Shown: positions 1 to 10,290 of the stretch, one piece after another | Position numbering within the stretch: the first letter of the stretch is position 1 | Layout of the letters: the number at the start of each line of letters is the position of its first letter | Assembly: GCA_963575745.1 (NCBI GenBank) | Contig: CAUYUJ010015707.1 | Location: 248,331 to 312,330, forward strand | DNA length: 64,000 nucleotides | Reading direction: 5' to 3' | Origin: Prorocentrum cordatum | Taxonomy: Eukaryota; Sar; Dinophyceae; Prorocentrales; Prorocentraceae | Notes under the pieces: model-generated | What the model was told of the DNA's origin: nothing | What the model saw: only the letters and a program-made list of their open reading frames with translations | Databases searched by the model: none | Translations under genes and position numbers: made by a program

Positions 1-480
1 TTGGCTTCCTGGGGCTCTGTGCGGAGGGCTTTGAGGGCCGTCGTGCAGGATCTTGGAGGTCTCTTGGGCCGTGTTGGGGGTCTCTCAGGAGCTCTGGCGC
101 CGTTTCGGGCCTCGCCGGGTGTCTTCCGGAGCCGTTTCGGGGCCCCTGGGAGGCCCTCTGGGGCCGTCGTGGGAGCCTCTTGGAGTCCTGTTGGCCCGTC
201 TTGGGGCGGTCTATGAAGCGTCTTTGGCCGTCGTGAAGCATCGGGATTTGAAAACTCGTACATGGCCGAAATGTACGTTTCCCCATGGGAAACTGACGAT
301 TTTTGGGCTTCCTGGGGCTCTGTGCGGAAAACTTTGAGGGTCGTCGTGCGGGATCTTGGAGGTCTCTTGGGCCGTGTTGGGGGTCTCTCAGGAGCTCCGG
401 CGCCGTTTCGGGCCTCGCCGGGTGTCTTCTGGAGCCGTTTCGGGGCCACTGGAAGGCTCCGGGAGGCTCGGGGAGCCGGG
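1..480 (+). repeat. CTTGGGG-type degenerate array, two ~301-bp units
   Basis: Two copies of the same block (about 2-240 and 302-480) begin at 'GGCTTCCTGGGGCTCTGTGC' and run through degenerate 'cttggg(gc)c' words. A short AT-richer spacer (about 240-300) contains 'atgtacgttt' and 'gacgattttt'. The same spacer theme recurs in other arrays in this window. The small open frames inside are Leu/Gly/Trp-rich translations of the repeat and are not called as genes. Confidence 0.8.
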
Positions 481-524
481 GGCCCACGCAAACCCACAAA
501 GCATCTTACGGATTTATTTGAGTG

Positions 525-525
525 G

Positions 526-556
<31 letters not shown>

Positions 557-606
557 CATATATATATATATACAATTGTGTGTATGCATATATAAATATA
601 ATACAT

Positions 607-645
<39 letters not shown>

Positions 646-742
646 CATACATACATACATACATACATACATACATACATACATACATACATACATACAT
701 ACATACATGCATGCATGCATGCATGCATGCATGCATGCATGC

Positions 743-795
<53 letters not shown>

Positions 796-830
796 TATAC
801 ACATATACATATGCATATACATATGCATAC
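525..830. repeat. Compound microsatellite: TA, CATA, CATG, CAGA
   Basis: Successive pure tracts of (TA)n with interruptions, (CATA)n at about 640-708, (CATG)n at about 708-742 and (CAGA)n at about 743-795, then mixed CATATA. All are non-coding in appearance. Confidence 0.95.
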
Positions 831-1157
831 ATTATCGCCCTTCGGCCATGGGCCTGCCCACCAGGGCCGATCTTTCGCCCCGACTCCTTGTCTGACGGTC
901 CAGAGGCCCGGCGAAGGCCCCCCACCAAGGCCTGGGGCGTCGAAAACCTCCGCTTCGGTGGAGGCTTGGGTCCTGAAGGGCAGATTTGCGCTGCCCTTAT
1001 TTTCCCCATCCGGGATCCCAGAACTTTCTTGAAGGCCCCCGGGCCCGGTAATGAAAACGAAGGTGTTGGTGAGATGGAAGAACGATCGTTTTGCATGTAC
1101 GTAAACAAACAGCTGTTTCGAGTGAAGCATAGCAGCGGATATGTATATATATATATA

Positions 1158-1198
1158 CTAGAACCATCGCGCGCGCTTCGCGCGCGCTCAAGTTCTAG
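1158..1198. repeat. Short GC-alternating hairpin, copy 1 of 3
   Basis: CTAGAAC (1158-1164) pairs perfectly with GTTCTAG (1192-1198). Between them an alternating GCGCGC stem closes on a TTC loop. It is preceded by a TATATA run. Related copies lie at 17780 and 57176. Confidence 0.8.
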
Positions 1199-1557
1199 CT
1201 AGGCCCTAGGCTTGATCGGCTAACTCATGTAATATCATGTTGGTCGCTTCTTGCGTCCAGGGACTCCGTTGGAGGCCCTGCGCAAGCCTCGGAACCGTAT
1301 AGAAGGGGAAGTGCGGAAGGTATTCAACCACTTGGGGCCCTCAAAGGCTTCCTGAGTTATTTTTGGAAGGTGAGGGGGATCGTAATTTTGGTCTGTTGTG
1401 CAAGAGTAGATCGGGGGCCAAGCTTGGAAAATAAAACAAAAAAGTGGGATTCCCATTTTTCCCCACATCCTGAGTGGGGTTCTTGTTTTCCCAGAACACC
1501 CTCTCCTTCCCACCCACCTCCCGCTCCATCTTCCATACAGCACAATATTAGTTCCTA

Positions 1558-1650
1558 CCACACATACCATACCATACCATACCATACCATACACACCATA
1601 CGTACCATGCCGTACCATACCATACCATGGCGTACCATAGCAGACCATAC
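1558..1650. repeat. CCATA microsatellite
   Basis: Imperfect (CCATA)n tract directly before the 77-bp satellite. It probably shares ancestry with the 'ataccatac' segment inside that satellite unit. Confidence 0.8.
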
Positions 1651-1660
1651 CATATCACTG

Positions 1661-3215
1661 CCCCTCCCACCCCTCCAGGGAGGCCCCGCCTGAGCGAGGA
1701 GGGTATCGGAATACCATACTATTTACATGGTTTCGTGCCCCTCCCACCCCTCCAGGGAGGCCCCGCCTGAGCGAGGAGGGTATCGGAATACCATACTATT
1801 TACATGGTTTCGTGCCCCTCCCACCCCTCCAGGGAGGCCCCGCCTGAGCGAGGAGGGTATCGGAATACCATACTATTTACATGGTTTCGTGCCCCTCCCA
1901 CCCCTCCAGGGAGGCCCCGCCTGAGCGAGGAGGGTATCGGAATACCATACTATTTACATGGTTTCGTGCCCCTCCCACCCCTCCAGGGAGGCCCCGCCTG
2001 AGCGAGGAGGGTATCGGAATACCATACTATTTACATGGTTTCGTGCCCCTCCCACCCCTCCAGGGAGGCCCCGCCTGAGCGAGGAGGGTATCGGAATACC
2101 ATACTATTTACATGGTTTCGTGCCCCTCCCACCCCTCCAGGGAGGCCCCGCCTGAGCGAGGAGGGTATCGGAATACCATACTATTTACATGGTTTCGTGC
2201 CCCTCCCACCCCTCCAGGGAGGCCCCGCCTGAGCGAGGAGGGTATCGGAATACCATACTATTTACATGGTTTCGTGCCCCTCCCACCCCTCCAGGGAGGC
2301 CCCGCCTGAGCGAGGAGGGTATCGGAATACCATACTATTTACATGGTTTCGTGCCCCTCCCACCCCTCCAGGGAGGCCCCGCCTGAGCGAGGAGGGTATC
2401 GGAATACCATACTATTTACATGGTTTCGTGCCCCTCCCACCCCTCCAGGGAGGCCCCGCCTGAGCGAGGAGGGTATCGGAATACCATACTATTTACATGG
2501 TTTCGTGCCCCTCCCACCCCTCCAGGGAGGCCCCGCCTGAGCGAGGAGGGTATCGGAATACCATACTATTTACATGGTTTCGTGCCCCTCCCACCCCTCC
2601 AGGGAGGCCCCGCCTGAGCGAGGAGGGTATCGGAATACCATACTATTTACATGGTTTCGTGCCCCTCCCACCCCTCCAGGGAGGCCCCGCCTGAGCGAGG
2701 AGGGTATCGGAATACCATACTATTTACATGGTTTCGTGCCCCTCCCACCCCTCCAGGGAGGCCCCGCCTGAGCGAGGAGGGTATCGGAATACCATACTAT
2801 TTACATGGTTTCGTGCCCCTCCCACCCCTCCAGGGAGGCCCCGCCTGAGCGAGGAGGGTATCGGAATACCATACTATTTACATGGTTTCGTGCCCCTCCC
2901 ACCCCTCCAGGGAGGCCCCGCCTGAGCGAGGAGGGTATATCGGAATACCATACTATTTACATGGTTTCGTGCCCCTCCCACCCCTCCAGGGAGGCCCCGC
3001 CTGAGCGAGGAGGGTATCGGAATACCATACTATTTACATGGTTTCGTGCCCCTCCCACCCCTCCAGGGAGGCCCCGCCTGAGCGAGGAGGGTATCGGAAT
3101 ACCATACTATTTACATGGTTTCGTGCCCCTCCCACCCCTCCAGGGAGGCCCAGCCTGAGCGAGGAGGGTATCGGAATACCATACTATTTACATGGTTTCG
3201 TGCCCCTCCCACCCC
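1661..3215. repeat. 77-bp satellite, 20 full units
   Basis: The word 'cccctcccacccctcc' recurs every 77 bp from 1661 to 3203, giving 20 full periods and a partial last one. Units look identical apart from a 2-bp insertion near 2938, one base change near 3151 and a diverged last unit. Each unit holds a small palindrome, GGTAT-cgga-ATACC. Because 77 is not a multiple of 3, repeated 65-codon frames arise as a by-product; they are not genes. Confidence 0.97.
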
Positions 3216-3369
3216 TCCTGCGTCGCGAGGAGGGCATCAAGAAAATGGGTCCCACGAAACCGTTAATCTCTTTGTGTGGGGAACTCCGTTAGCATAATTT
3301 CCAGTTCCTCGGCGCTTTTCGGCGCTGTTTTTTTGTTTGTGCCTCGCGGGTTTTGTTAGCCGGGCCCGT

Positions 3370-3850
3370 CAGGGGTGTGGGATCTTCCAGACACCCTGGG
3401 GCTTCTGGAGGCCTCCTGGAGGCCTGGAGAGCCGTCGGAAGGGTGTCTCGGGCTGCGCGAGAGCGTGTTGGGCCGTTCTTTACGTTATGGGGGCTCCTTG
3501 GGGTCGTCATGGGCTGTCCTTCGGCGTCTTGGGGTCTCCCCCAAGGGAAGCTTGGAGGCGCGGTACCGGCCAGATGTCAGGGGATGTGTGGAACCCCCGA
3601 GTAGGAGTCCCACTTTTCTGAAGAAGGGAATTCTGGGAATTCCCTTCTTTAGAAAAGTGGCTGTCTTCTTCTGGGACCCCTCTCGGGCGCTTCTTGGGCT
3701 TCTCTTGGGCCGTCTTGGGGGCCGATTGGGCCGTCCTGCGTTCCTCCTGGGCCGTCTTGGAGATTTCTTAAGGCATCCTAGGCCGTTTTGGGGGGCCGCT
3801 TCGGCCGTCTTGGACGCGGTGACAGCCCAAGAGGCGAGCATGCCAAAAAT
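3370..3850 (+). repeat. CTTGGGG-type degenerate array
   Basis: Same GC-rich 'cttggggcc' and 'gggccgtcttgg' vocabulary as the window start. It ends in the AT-richer spacer words 'gcgagcatgcc' and 'aaatttacgttttta'. A near-perfect hairpin (3610-3660) sits inside it. Confidence 0.8.
3610..3660. repeat. Near-perfect 51-bp hairpin
   Basis: A 24-base arm starting CCACTTTTCT and ending GGGAATTC is followed by a 3-base loop (TGG) and the complementary arm GAATTCCC...AAAAGTGG. There is one mismatch along the stem. Confidence 0.9.
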
Positions 3851-3954
3851 TTACGTTTTTACCTAACAGCGTTTGCTGATAGGTTTCTAGTAGGGTCAAA
3901 AGAGAGCATCATGACTCCTCAGGGGGCTCTGGGCGGGTGCCGGGGAGGAGAACC

Positions 3955-4345
3955 GGGAATCGTTTTTCGCCAACAGTCACACACTTCGTGCTCTTCGACC
4001 TCCCAGAACTCCATTCCCGGGCCACATTCTGGAGAACCGGGAACCGAGCCGGGCTCGCTTTTCGCCAACAGTCACACACTTCGTGCTCTTCGATCCCAGA
4101 ACTCCATTCCCGGGCCACATTCTGAATGCCCGGAGCCAACTGTAGGCCACTTCGTGCTCTTCGATTCCCAGAACTCCATTCCCGGGCCACATTTTGGATG
4201 CCCGGAGCCAACTGTAGGCCACTTCGTGCTCTTCAAGTTCCCAGAACTCCATTCCCGGGCATGATTTTGAATGCCCGGAGCCAACTGTAGGCCACTTCGT
4301 GTTCTTCTAGTTCCCAGAACTCCATTCCTGGGCCACATTTTGAAT
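3955..4345. repeat. Minisatellite, ~60-90 bp units
   Basis: Five imperfect copies of a unit containing 'cccagaactccattcc', 'gggccacattttg' and 'ccacttcgtgctcttc'. Spacing varies because some copies carry extra sequence. Confidence 0.85.
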
Positions 4346-4690
4346 GCTGAGGCAGGCTGATGCTGCGGCCGAGGCAGGCTGAGGCTGAGGCAGGCTGAGG
4401 CTGAGGCCGAGGCTGAAGGCAGACTGAGGCTGAGGCTGAAGCAGACTGAGGCTGAGGCTGAGGCAGGCTGAGGCTGAGGCTGAGGCAGGCTGATGCTGAG
4501 GCAGGCTGAGGCTGAGGCTGAGGCTGATGCAGGCTGAGGCTGAGGCAGGCTGAGGCTGAGGCCGAGGCTGAAGGCAGACTGAGGCTGAGGCTGAAGCAGG
4601 CTGAGGCTGAGGCTGAGGCAGGCTGAGGCTGAGGCAGGCTGAGGCTGAGGCTGAGGCAGGCTGAGGTTGAGGCTGTGACTGCGACTGCCG
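4345..4690. repeat. GCTGAG/GCAGGCTGAG minisatellite
   Basis: Continuous imperfect repeats of 'gctgag' and 'gcaggctgag', ending in 'gactgcgactgcc' words. No coding signal. Confidence 0.95.
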
Positions 4691-4829
4691 TTGCCGCTGC
4701 GACTGCGAGAACAGCAGAATTCTACAACTGGATTTTCATCTGAATCTTAAGGGGAATGCTGTCAGATATGCTTCTACACATCGCTGTTAGGTTGCTTTGC
4801 TGGGATAATCCCATAGGAATGGGCGGATT

Positions 4830-5757
4830 TTAGTTTCTTGGGGCTCTCTTGCGGTGCCTCTTGGAGCATCTTGGGGTGCTTTGGGGGGCCTGCTTGGGGC
4901 CTCTTGGGGGCGTATCGGCGCCTCCTGGGATCTTTTGGGGCCGAAAGCTCGGAATTCGAGAGTGGCTTTCTTTCTCTGGGATTCCTCTCGGGCGCGTGTT
5001 GGGGCTCTCTTGGGCCGTCTTGGGGGCCCACTGGGCCGTCCTGGGCTTCTCGTGGCCCGTCTTGGAGCTCTTTTGGGGGCCTCCTAGGCCGTCTTGGACG
5101 CGATGACAGCCCGACAGGCGAACATACGAAAAATATACGTTTTCCCACAGGAATGGGACGATTTTTGCTTCTTGGAGCTCTCTTGGGGTGCCTCTTGGAG
5201 CGTCTTGGGGTGCTTTTGGGAGCCTTCCGGGCGCTTCTTGGGGGCTTCTCGGCGCCTCCTGGAGCCACTTGGGGTCGAAACCTTGGAAGTCGATGGTGGC
5301 TTTCCTCCTCTGGGGCCCTCTCGGGCCCGTCTTGGGGACTCTCTTGGGCAGTTTTGGGCCCTTCGTGGGCCGTCCTGGAGCTCTCTGGGGCTGTATTGAG
5401 GCCCTCTGGGGCGCGTCCTCGGCCTGACCGACAACGAAAACAAGCAATATGCTAAACATATACGCTTTACGAAAGGAATGGGGTTATTTGGGCCCCTTGG
5501 GGCTCTCTTTGGGGCCCTATTGGGGGTCGCTTGGGGTGTCTTGGGAGTTTCTGAGGCCGCCTTGGAAGCCATGTTGGGCGTCTGGGAGCGACCTTCGGGC
5601 GTCCCGGGTCTGTTCTGGAGCCTCTTGGGGCCTCCTTGGTGCCTTCTGGCGGTCTTCCGTGAGGCACCGGGGCTCCCAGAGGGCCCCGGAGCCCACATTT
5701 GTGGTAGCGGCGCTGGCCCCGGGCGCCCAGACCCGGTGCGCCGTTATATGTATATTC
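4830..5757 (+). repeat. CTTGGGG array with defined 3' end
   Basis: Several modules of 'cttggggcc' words are separated by AT-richer spacers at about 4795-4835, 5105-5170 and 5448-5495, each carrying 'atacgtttt' then 'gaatggg'. The right end (about 5683-5757) is a distinct unique-looking tail containing 'cacatttg', 'gacccggtgcgccg' and 'atatgtatat'. A clearly related tail ends the 17.9-19.3 kb array. Confidence 0.8.
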
Positions 5758-5886
5758 TTAGCGTTCTCATTATTTGTAATCATACTCTCATTCATGTTCT
5801 TAGCATTATCATCATTATACCTCTTTTTCTTATTATTATGATTAGTACGATTGCTTTGAATATGTTTATTACTGTTATTATGAATT

Positions 5887-5995
5887 GTCCTTCCTCCTCC
5901 TCCTCCTCCTCCTCCTCCTCCTCCTCCTCCTCCCACCTCCTCCTCCTCCTCCTCCTCCTCCTCCTCCTCCTCCTCCTCCTCCTCCTCCTCCTCCG
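5887..5995. repeat. (CTC)n trinucleotide tract
   Basis: Almost uninterrupted CCT/CTC triplets of about 105 bp. Open frames across it are poly-Ser, poly-Leu, poly-Pro or poly-Glu and are artefacts. Confidence 0.97.
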
Positions 5996-6189
5996 CTTCG
6001 ATCGTGCACATCCTCGACCGCCGGCTCCGCGACGGAGCCCGGCGCCCCCAGCGGCGGCGGCTGGAGGCCCCCGCGGCCGGCGCGGTGGCCCTCCGCTGGC
6101 CGCGCGGCGCTGCCCCCGCCGCCGCCGTGCTGCGTGGGCGGCTGGCTCTGGCCCGCGGCGCGGTCCTGAGGTGGGGGAACAGTTGCCGA

Positions 6190-6326
6190 CCAGCCACAGA
6201 GGGGGGAGCTGCGGTCCTCACCCCCTCTGGGGGAACCCATCGCATCGACGATCTCTCGAAAGGGGCGTCGACATCGATGGGTCCCCCAGGGGGGTATAGG
6301 ACCACAGCTCCCCCAGTTGTGGCTGG
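6190..6326. mobile_element. Foldback (MITE-like) element
   Basis: The left arm starts CCAGCCACAGAGGGGGGAGC and the right arm ends GGAGCTGTGG... when reverse complemented. The arms are about 57 bases, with a few mismatches and gaps, around a loop of roughly 25 bases near 6250. There is no coding capacity. I call it a foldback element on structure alone; no target duplication was seen. Confidence 0.7.
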
Positions 6327-6329
6327 CCT

Positions 6330-6884
6330 GAGTGGTCGCGAGGACGGGCCACAACGATGCCTGAAACGAGAGGGCGCTCAGAACGAAAAACGACACGAGC
6401 CCCCGGGGTTCAAGACGAACGCTCGGAACGAAGCGGGTGCCAAACAAAGCGACAAACGAGACGAGGCTGTTCCTTGACAAGAAAAGACGAAGCAAGGCAA
6501 CAACGAAAAACATAACGAGATTGGGGACTAACCCTTTCCACGCAAAACACCACGGGCGACACAACCACATCGAAGGTCAAAACGCCGCCCGGGAAACCGG
6601 CAGCGACGCACCCGCCGGCCTGGACCGGGCAAACCCACGCAGCGAACCGTGGCCCGAACGACAAATCGACCAATGCCCTTGCGACATGCCTGTAGCAGCA
6701 TTTGGCTCGGGGTACTCACCGCGCCCCAGGCCCGCGCGCAGCCACAGCGGTCTGCGTGCCCATTTGAGTAGTTCTCAGGTGGCGAGCCGAGAAACGTGTT
6801 AACAAATCGTGCGTTTTGACGTCGCTGTCATCACATCGCCGGGGGAGAAAGATCGGGGAGCAAGACTTTTTGGCCAGCGGCCGC

Positions 6885-6915
<31 letters not shown>

Positions 6916-7770
6916 ACGGCGGTCGGGCAGCGGCGGGGCGCGCGGGAGCAGCGGCGCGGCACGGGGAGGAGGGGGCACGCGCGAGGCGAGGGGCGGCCGG
7001 AGAGAGAGAGAGGCCGCGAGGGCGGGGAGGCCACGCCCGGGCCTGGAAAGCCCGCAGGCGCGCGCGCCGGAGGTGGGGGGGGGCAGACTTCCTCGCCTGC
7101 GTCTCGGCGGCCGGGCAGGGCGACGGCGCGCGCGGAGGAGCACCGGCAGGGCACATGCGGAGGCGACGGGGAAGCCGCAGGGCGCAGAGGAGGGAGGAGG
7201 AGGGCCCAGCGCGGGCAGGAGGGAGGCGGAAGCCGGGCCCGCTCAGAGCGGGGCCAGGCGGCGGCGGGGGGGCGCCGGGGGCGGGGGCCAGCAGCAGCGG
7301 GGCGGCGGCTGGGGGAACCGACAGGCACCCCGTGTGCCAACACGGGTGTGCATCCTCGTTCCTGCCCGGTGTCCGCGGCCACTCGGGCTCGGGCGCTCGG
7401 CCGTTGCTGAAGAACGGCTGGGCGCCACGGCTGGCCCTTTGGCCTGCGCCCTCGACGCCGCGCCGCGGCGGGGCGAGGAGTTCAGCCTCCCTGGCGCCCG
7501 CCATGCCGTCGCGCAGGGGGGGGGGGCGGGAGCCGAGGCGGCGGGCCGCGGAAGAGGGCCGCGAGCGCGGGCAGCGCTCCGCACGACCCTCCGGGCCGGG
7601 AGCCAGGCCGCCAGGCGAAGGACCGCGGAGGGCCGGGAGCGCGGGGCAGCGCTTCGCACGCCGGAGGGACGGGGGCTGGGCAGGGGGCCCTCCGGGGCGG
7701 CCGCCAGGCTGGCAGAGTCTCCCTCTCGCCGAGCTCGCAGTCTGGCGCCGAGGGCTGCATGGCAAGAGGT
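6330..7770. other. GC-rich stretch without recognisable gene
   Basis: Long overlapping open frames on both strands here follow from very high GC and few stops. Translations are Arg/Gly/Ala/Pro-rich with no motif I recognise. A (GA)n tract lies at about 6886-6912. The last part (from about 7740) may hold the 5' portion of the decayed gene that follows. Confidence 0.6.
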
Positions 7771-7789
7771 CCGGGAAGGAGGTGAGGTT

Positions 7790-9180
7790 GGCGCGCTCTG
7801 TCAAGGAGGCCGACAGCACGCGCGAGCTCGCGCGCGGCCACGTGGTCGTAGCCAACCCGGTCACGTGCCACTTCTGTGAGGAAGAGCGCGGCTTCGTGTC
7901 GCTCCGTCTGGCCCACGAGGATGGTGATCTTCCCTTGTTCCAGAGCATCAGCTGTGTCGTCGCGCACGAGCACGCCGCCGAGGCCGCGGGCGTCGAGTAC
8001 TCGAGGGCGTTCATCTTCGGCATCCCCGATCCCTTGCGCAAGTGCCGCTACATGTGCTTCAGGTGCCACGGACACAAGCAGCACGGCGATAAGGACTACT
8101 GGCTCAGGCCAGGGACAGACAGCCTGAAGTCGAACGGTCCAACTTGAGGGAGAAGCAAAAGAAGGAGTCGCCGTCGCAGCAGACCAGGGTCATCGAGCAC
8201 GCCTTAGAGGCGGAGATCAAACAGAACAAAGACGGCCCTGTGGTACCGAACGTCCGTCTGAAGGATATCTACGAGGCTGTCCCGAAGGTCAAGCGGCTGG
8301 GAGCTGCGACAGACTTCACCATTGCCCTAGGTGGAGATAACAACATCGTGTACGTGTGCCTGCACTGCAAGACCGCCCCCCACTAATAGCCGAAAGATGG
8401 GTGCGCTGCGCGGTGCCGACACGGGTAAAGAAGCCATGAGGCGAGGCACCACAGGTGGTGTAGGCCACTGGAGGTGCGTGAGCAAGAGGTGCAGACCCAG
8501 GAGGTCAGTGCAGGGCAAGGGCAAGAACGCGCGGGAGCACCACGTCAACATCTTCCCGTTTCGCTCCATCGTTGCGAAGGGCGGCATGGAGATGGCCAGC
8601 GACAAGGAGGTGAGGCGGATCGAGCAGCCTGAGAAGCACGGCCCGGAGGACCACGCGGAGATGATCTACTTCGGCCACGCGACCCCAGATCAGGAGGGCA
8701 CCCTCGAGATCCCGAGGGCAGCCAAGCTGGCGTCGGTCATCAACACCGCGAGGGGGAGAAGATCAAGCTGGACGGGCTGTTGGAGAAGGAGATTGGCGCA
8801 ATCATGGACACCATCGACTCCAGCAACGAGGCGGCTCAAAAGACGCTCGTCAAGCACGTGCCCACGATCTCGGAGGAGGAGGATCACGGAGGACACGCGC
8901 AGGGACTTGCAGGTCCGCGCCCACTGCGAGGACGGCCGCCTCTCTCGGGATCACGAGCCACTACCGCGCCCCCCGCCCGCCCGAGAGCTGCCCCATACTG
9001 AACGAGGTGGAGCGCGACAGGGCGATTGGTCGCCTGCTCCCGTTCTTCGACCTCTCTGGCTCCACGGGCTCGGGGCCCCAGGGGTGGCCGGAAAGCAGGG
9101 CGAGCTCGCGCAGCTGCGGGGGCGCGCGATCGCGCGCCGGGAGGCGGTCAGGGGGGACCCGATCGGGCGCAACGGCTAGG
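7790..9180 (+). pseudogene. Decayed Cys/His-rich hypothetical protein gene
   Basis: I recognise no named family. The coding trace changes frame at least three times. About 7790-8147 holds a CHFC motif followed by a conserved-looking stretch and a C-x3-C-x2-C-x-GH cluster (CRYMCFRCHGHKQHGDKDYW). A shifted frame (8144-8386) ends with YVCLHCK. A third segment (about 8400-8755) has GHWRC-x3-RC. Another frame (about 8755-8870) encodes an acidic helical stretch, and a last segment runs to about 9180. The spaced Cys pairs suggest several zinc-binding sites. The breaks could be mutations, introns or assembly indels; no clean intron borders were obvious, so I favour a pseudogene. Similar Cys-rich unknowns occur in dinoflagellate gene sets, but this is recollection, not a search result. 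Confidence 0.5.
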
Positions 9181-9220
9181 CCCGATCCGAGAGTCGGCGA
9201 CGAGGCGTTCTTCGGCGGTA

Positions 9221-9373
9221 GACAAACCTCCCTTTAGTAAACCTCCCCCTAGTGAAAACGACCTAGGGCCGAGATCGACGGACCTGGACCCGCAAAAATG
9301 ACGGCCGCGACGCCCTCTCGCGAACCGAAAACGGCCAATTCGGTAATCGACGTGTCAGGTTAGGAGGTCTGTC
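9221..9373. mobile_element. MITE-like element, copy 1
   Basis: Begins GACAAACCTCC and ends GGAGGTCTGTC, terminal inverted repeats with one mismatch. The interior contains 'tttagtaaa', 'gtgaaaacgacct' and 'aatcgacgtgtca'. A related 154-bp copy sits at 58740-58893 with the same ends and interior words. It is non-coding and directly follows the decayed Cys-rich gene. Confidence 0.75.
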
Positions 9374-9635
9374 CACCTCCGAGTTCCGGCGGCGGCAGCG
9401 GCGGCGAGCCTCAGACGGCCCTCGGGGGAGGCGCTGCTGCCACACGGGGAGAGGGCGGCCGCCAGGCAGACGGGGGCAGCGGGCCGCCGCGCGGCGACGG
9501 AGGAGAAACGCTCTCGGGGGCCCGCGCCCCCCCGAGCAATGGCCCGTGGCCACCTCCGTGGGGCGGCGAGCGCAGAGCGAGCGCAGCGGCGGCCAGCCCC
9601 CACGCGCCCGCCAGCCCAGCCACAGGTGTACGAGG

Positions 9636-9795
9636 ACGGGGAGGGCGAGGAGGGCGAGGAGGACGAGAAGGAGGGCGAGGAGGGCGAGGAGGGCGAGGAG
9701 GACGAGGAGGACGAGGAGGACGAGGAGGACGACGAGGAGGACGAGGAGGACGACGAGGAGGACGAGGAGGACGAGGAGGACGAGGCCGACAGGGC
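9636..9795. repeat. GACGAGGAG minisatellite
   Basis: Tandem GAC/GAG triplets arranged in 9- to 12-base units. The plus-strand frame reads poly-Asp/Glu and stops soon after (about 9841). It could be a low-complexity acidic tail, but nothing around it supports a gene. Confidence 0.9.
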
Positions 9796-9947
9796 CGACG
9801 AGGAGGACAAGGAGGACCAGGGGTCGGACGACCAAGTGTGATGACGGCGGGCGGCGGGCCAGACGGCCAAGGACACCGACAGCACGGGGGGCCTGCGAGG
9901 CTGGCCCCGCCGACAGACAGCCCCCCCCCTCCTTGCGGGGGGAACGC

Positions 9948-10290
9948 AAGGGGGGGATAGCAAAGGGTAGGGTAGAGAATCGGCTCACGCAGCTGATTTT
10001 CCCAGCGCCTCCCGGCGCCGGGATGACTACCTACCAGGCCACCCCAACCCAACCCTAAGACCCGAATTTCGGCGTGGGGGGGGTACGGGTTCCATCTGTG
10101 TTTTCTCGATGTTCCCCGACCCCCCCCCCACTGGAAATGGAGGTCAATTTGAAGCCTTCGGGTTGGGTTGGGGTGGTTTGGTGGGTGGTGACGGGAGGCG
10201 CCCACGCATCGAGGAATGGGCCCGGCGGCGAGGCCGAAACCGGCTGCCTGCAGCAGATTTCGTAACCCCCCCCTTTCCCTATCCCCCCCT
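9948..10290. mobile_element. Large imperfect foldback element
   Basis: The left side reads 'aagggggggatagcaaa' ... 'caccccaacccaaccc' ... 'aag'. The right side, reverse complemented, reads 'aaaggggggatagggaaa' ... 'caccccaacccaaccc' ... 'gaag'. The arms are roughly 140-150 bases with gaps, centred near 10115. No coding content. Confidence 0.6.

Noticed and set aside
1661-3215. CRISPR-like regular array
   Set aside because: There are no unique spacers: the whole 77-bp period is repeated, and the context is eukaryotic with no cas genes.
1727-3292. Series of identical 65-codon ORFs every 77 bp
   Set aside because: They are phase-shifted translations of one satellite unit; 77 is not a multiple of 3, so all frames are visited and no start context or gene structure exists.
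5880-6005. Poly-Ser/Leu/Pro/Glu ORFs
   Set aside because: Direct translation of (CTC)n; the same applies to the tracts at 13.3, 14.35, 29.3, 32.4, 34.4, 47.0, 50.4 and 54.8 kb.
6716-8041. 441-codon minus-strand ORF and overlapping plus-strand ORFs of similar length
   Set aside because: High GC leaves few stops in all frames; composition is Arg/Pro/Ala with no motif. Only the plus-strand Cys-rich portion after about 7790 shows protein-like character.
9539-9841. 100-residue acidic ORF
   Set aside because: Most of it is a GAC/GAG minisatellite; the rest shows no motif.
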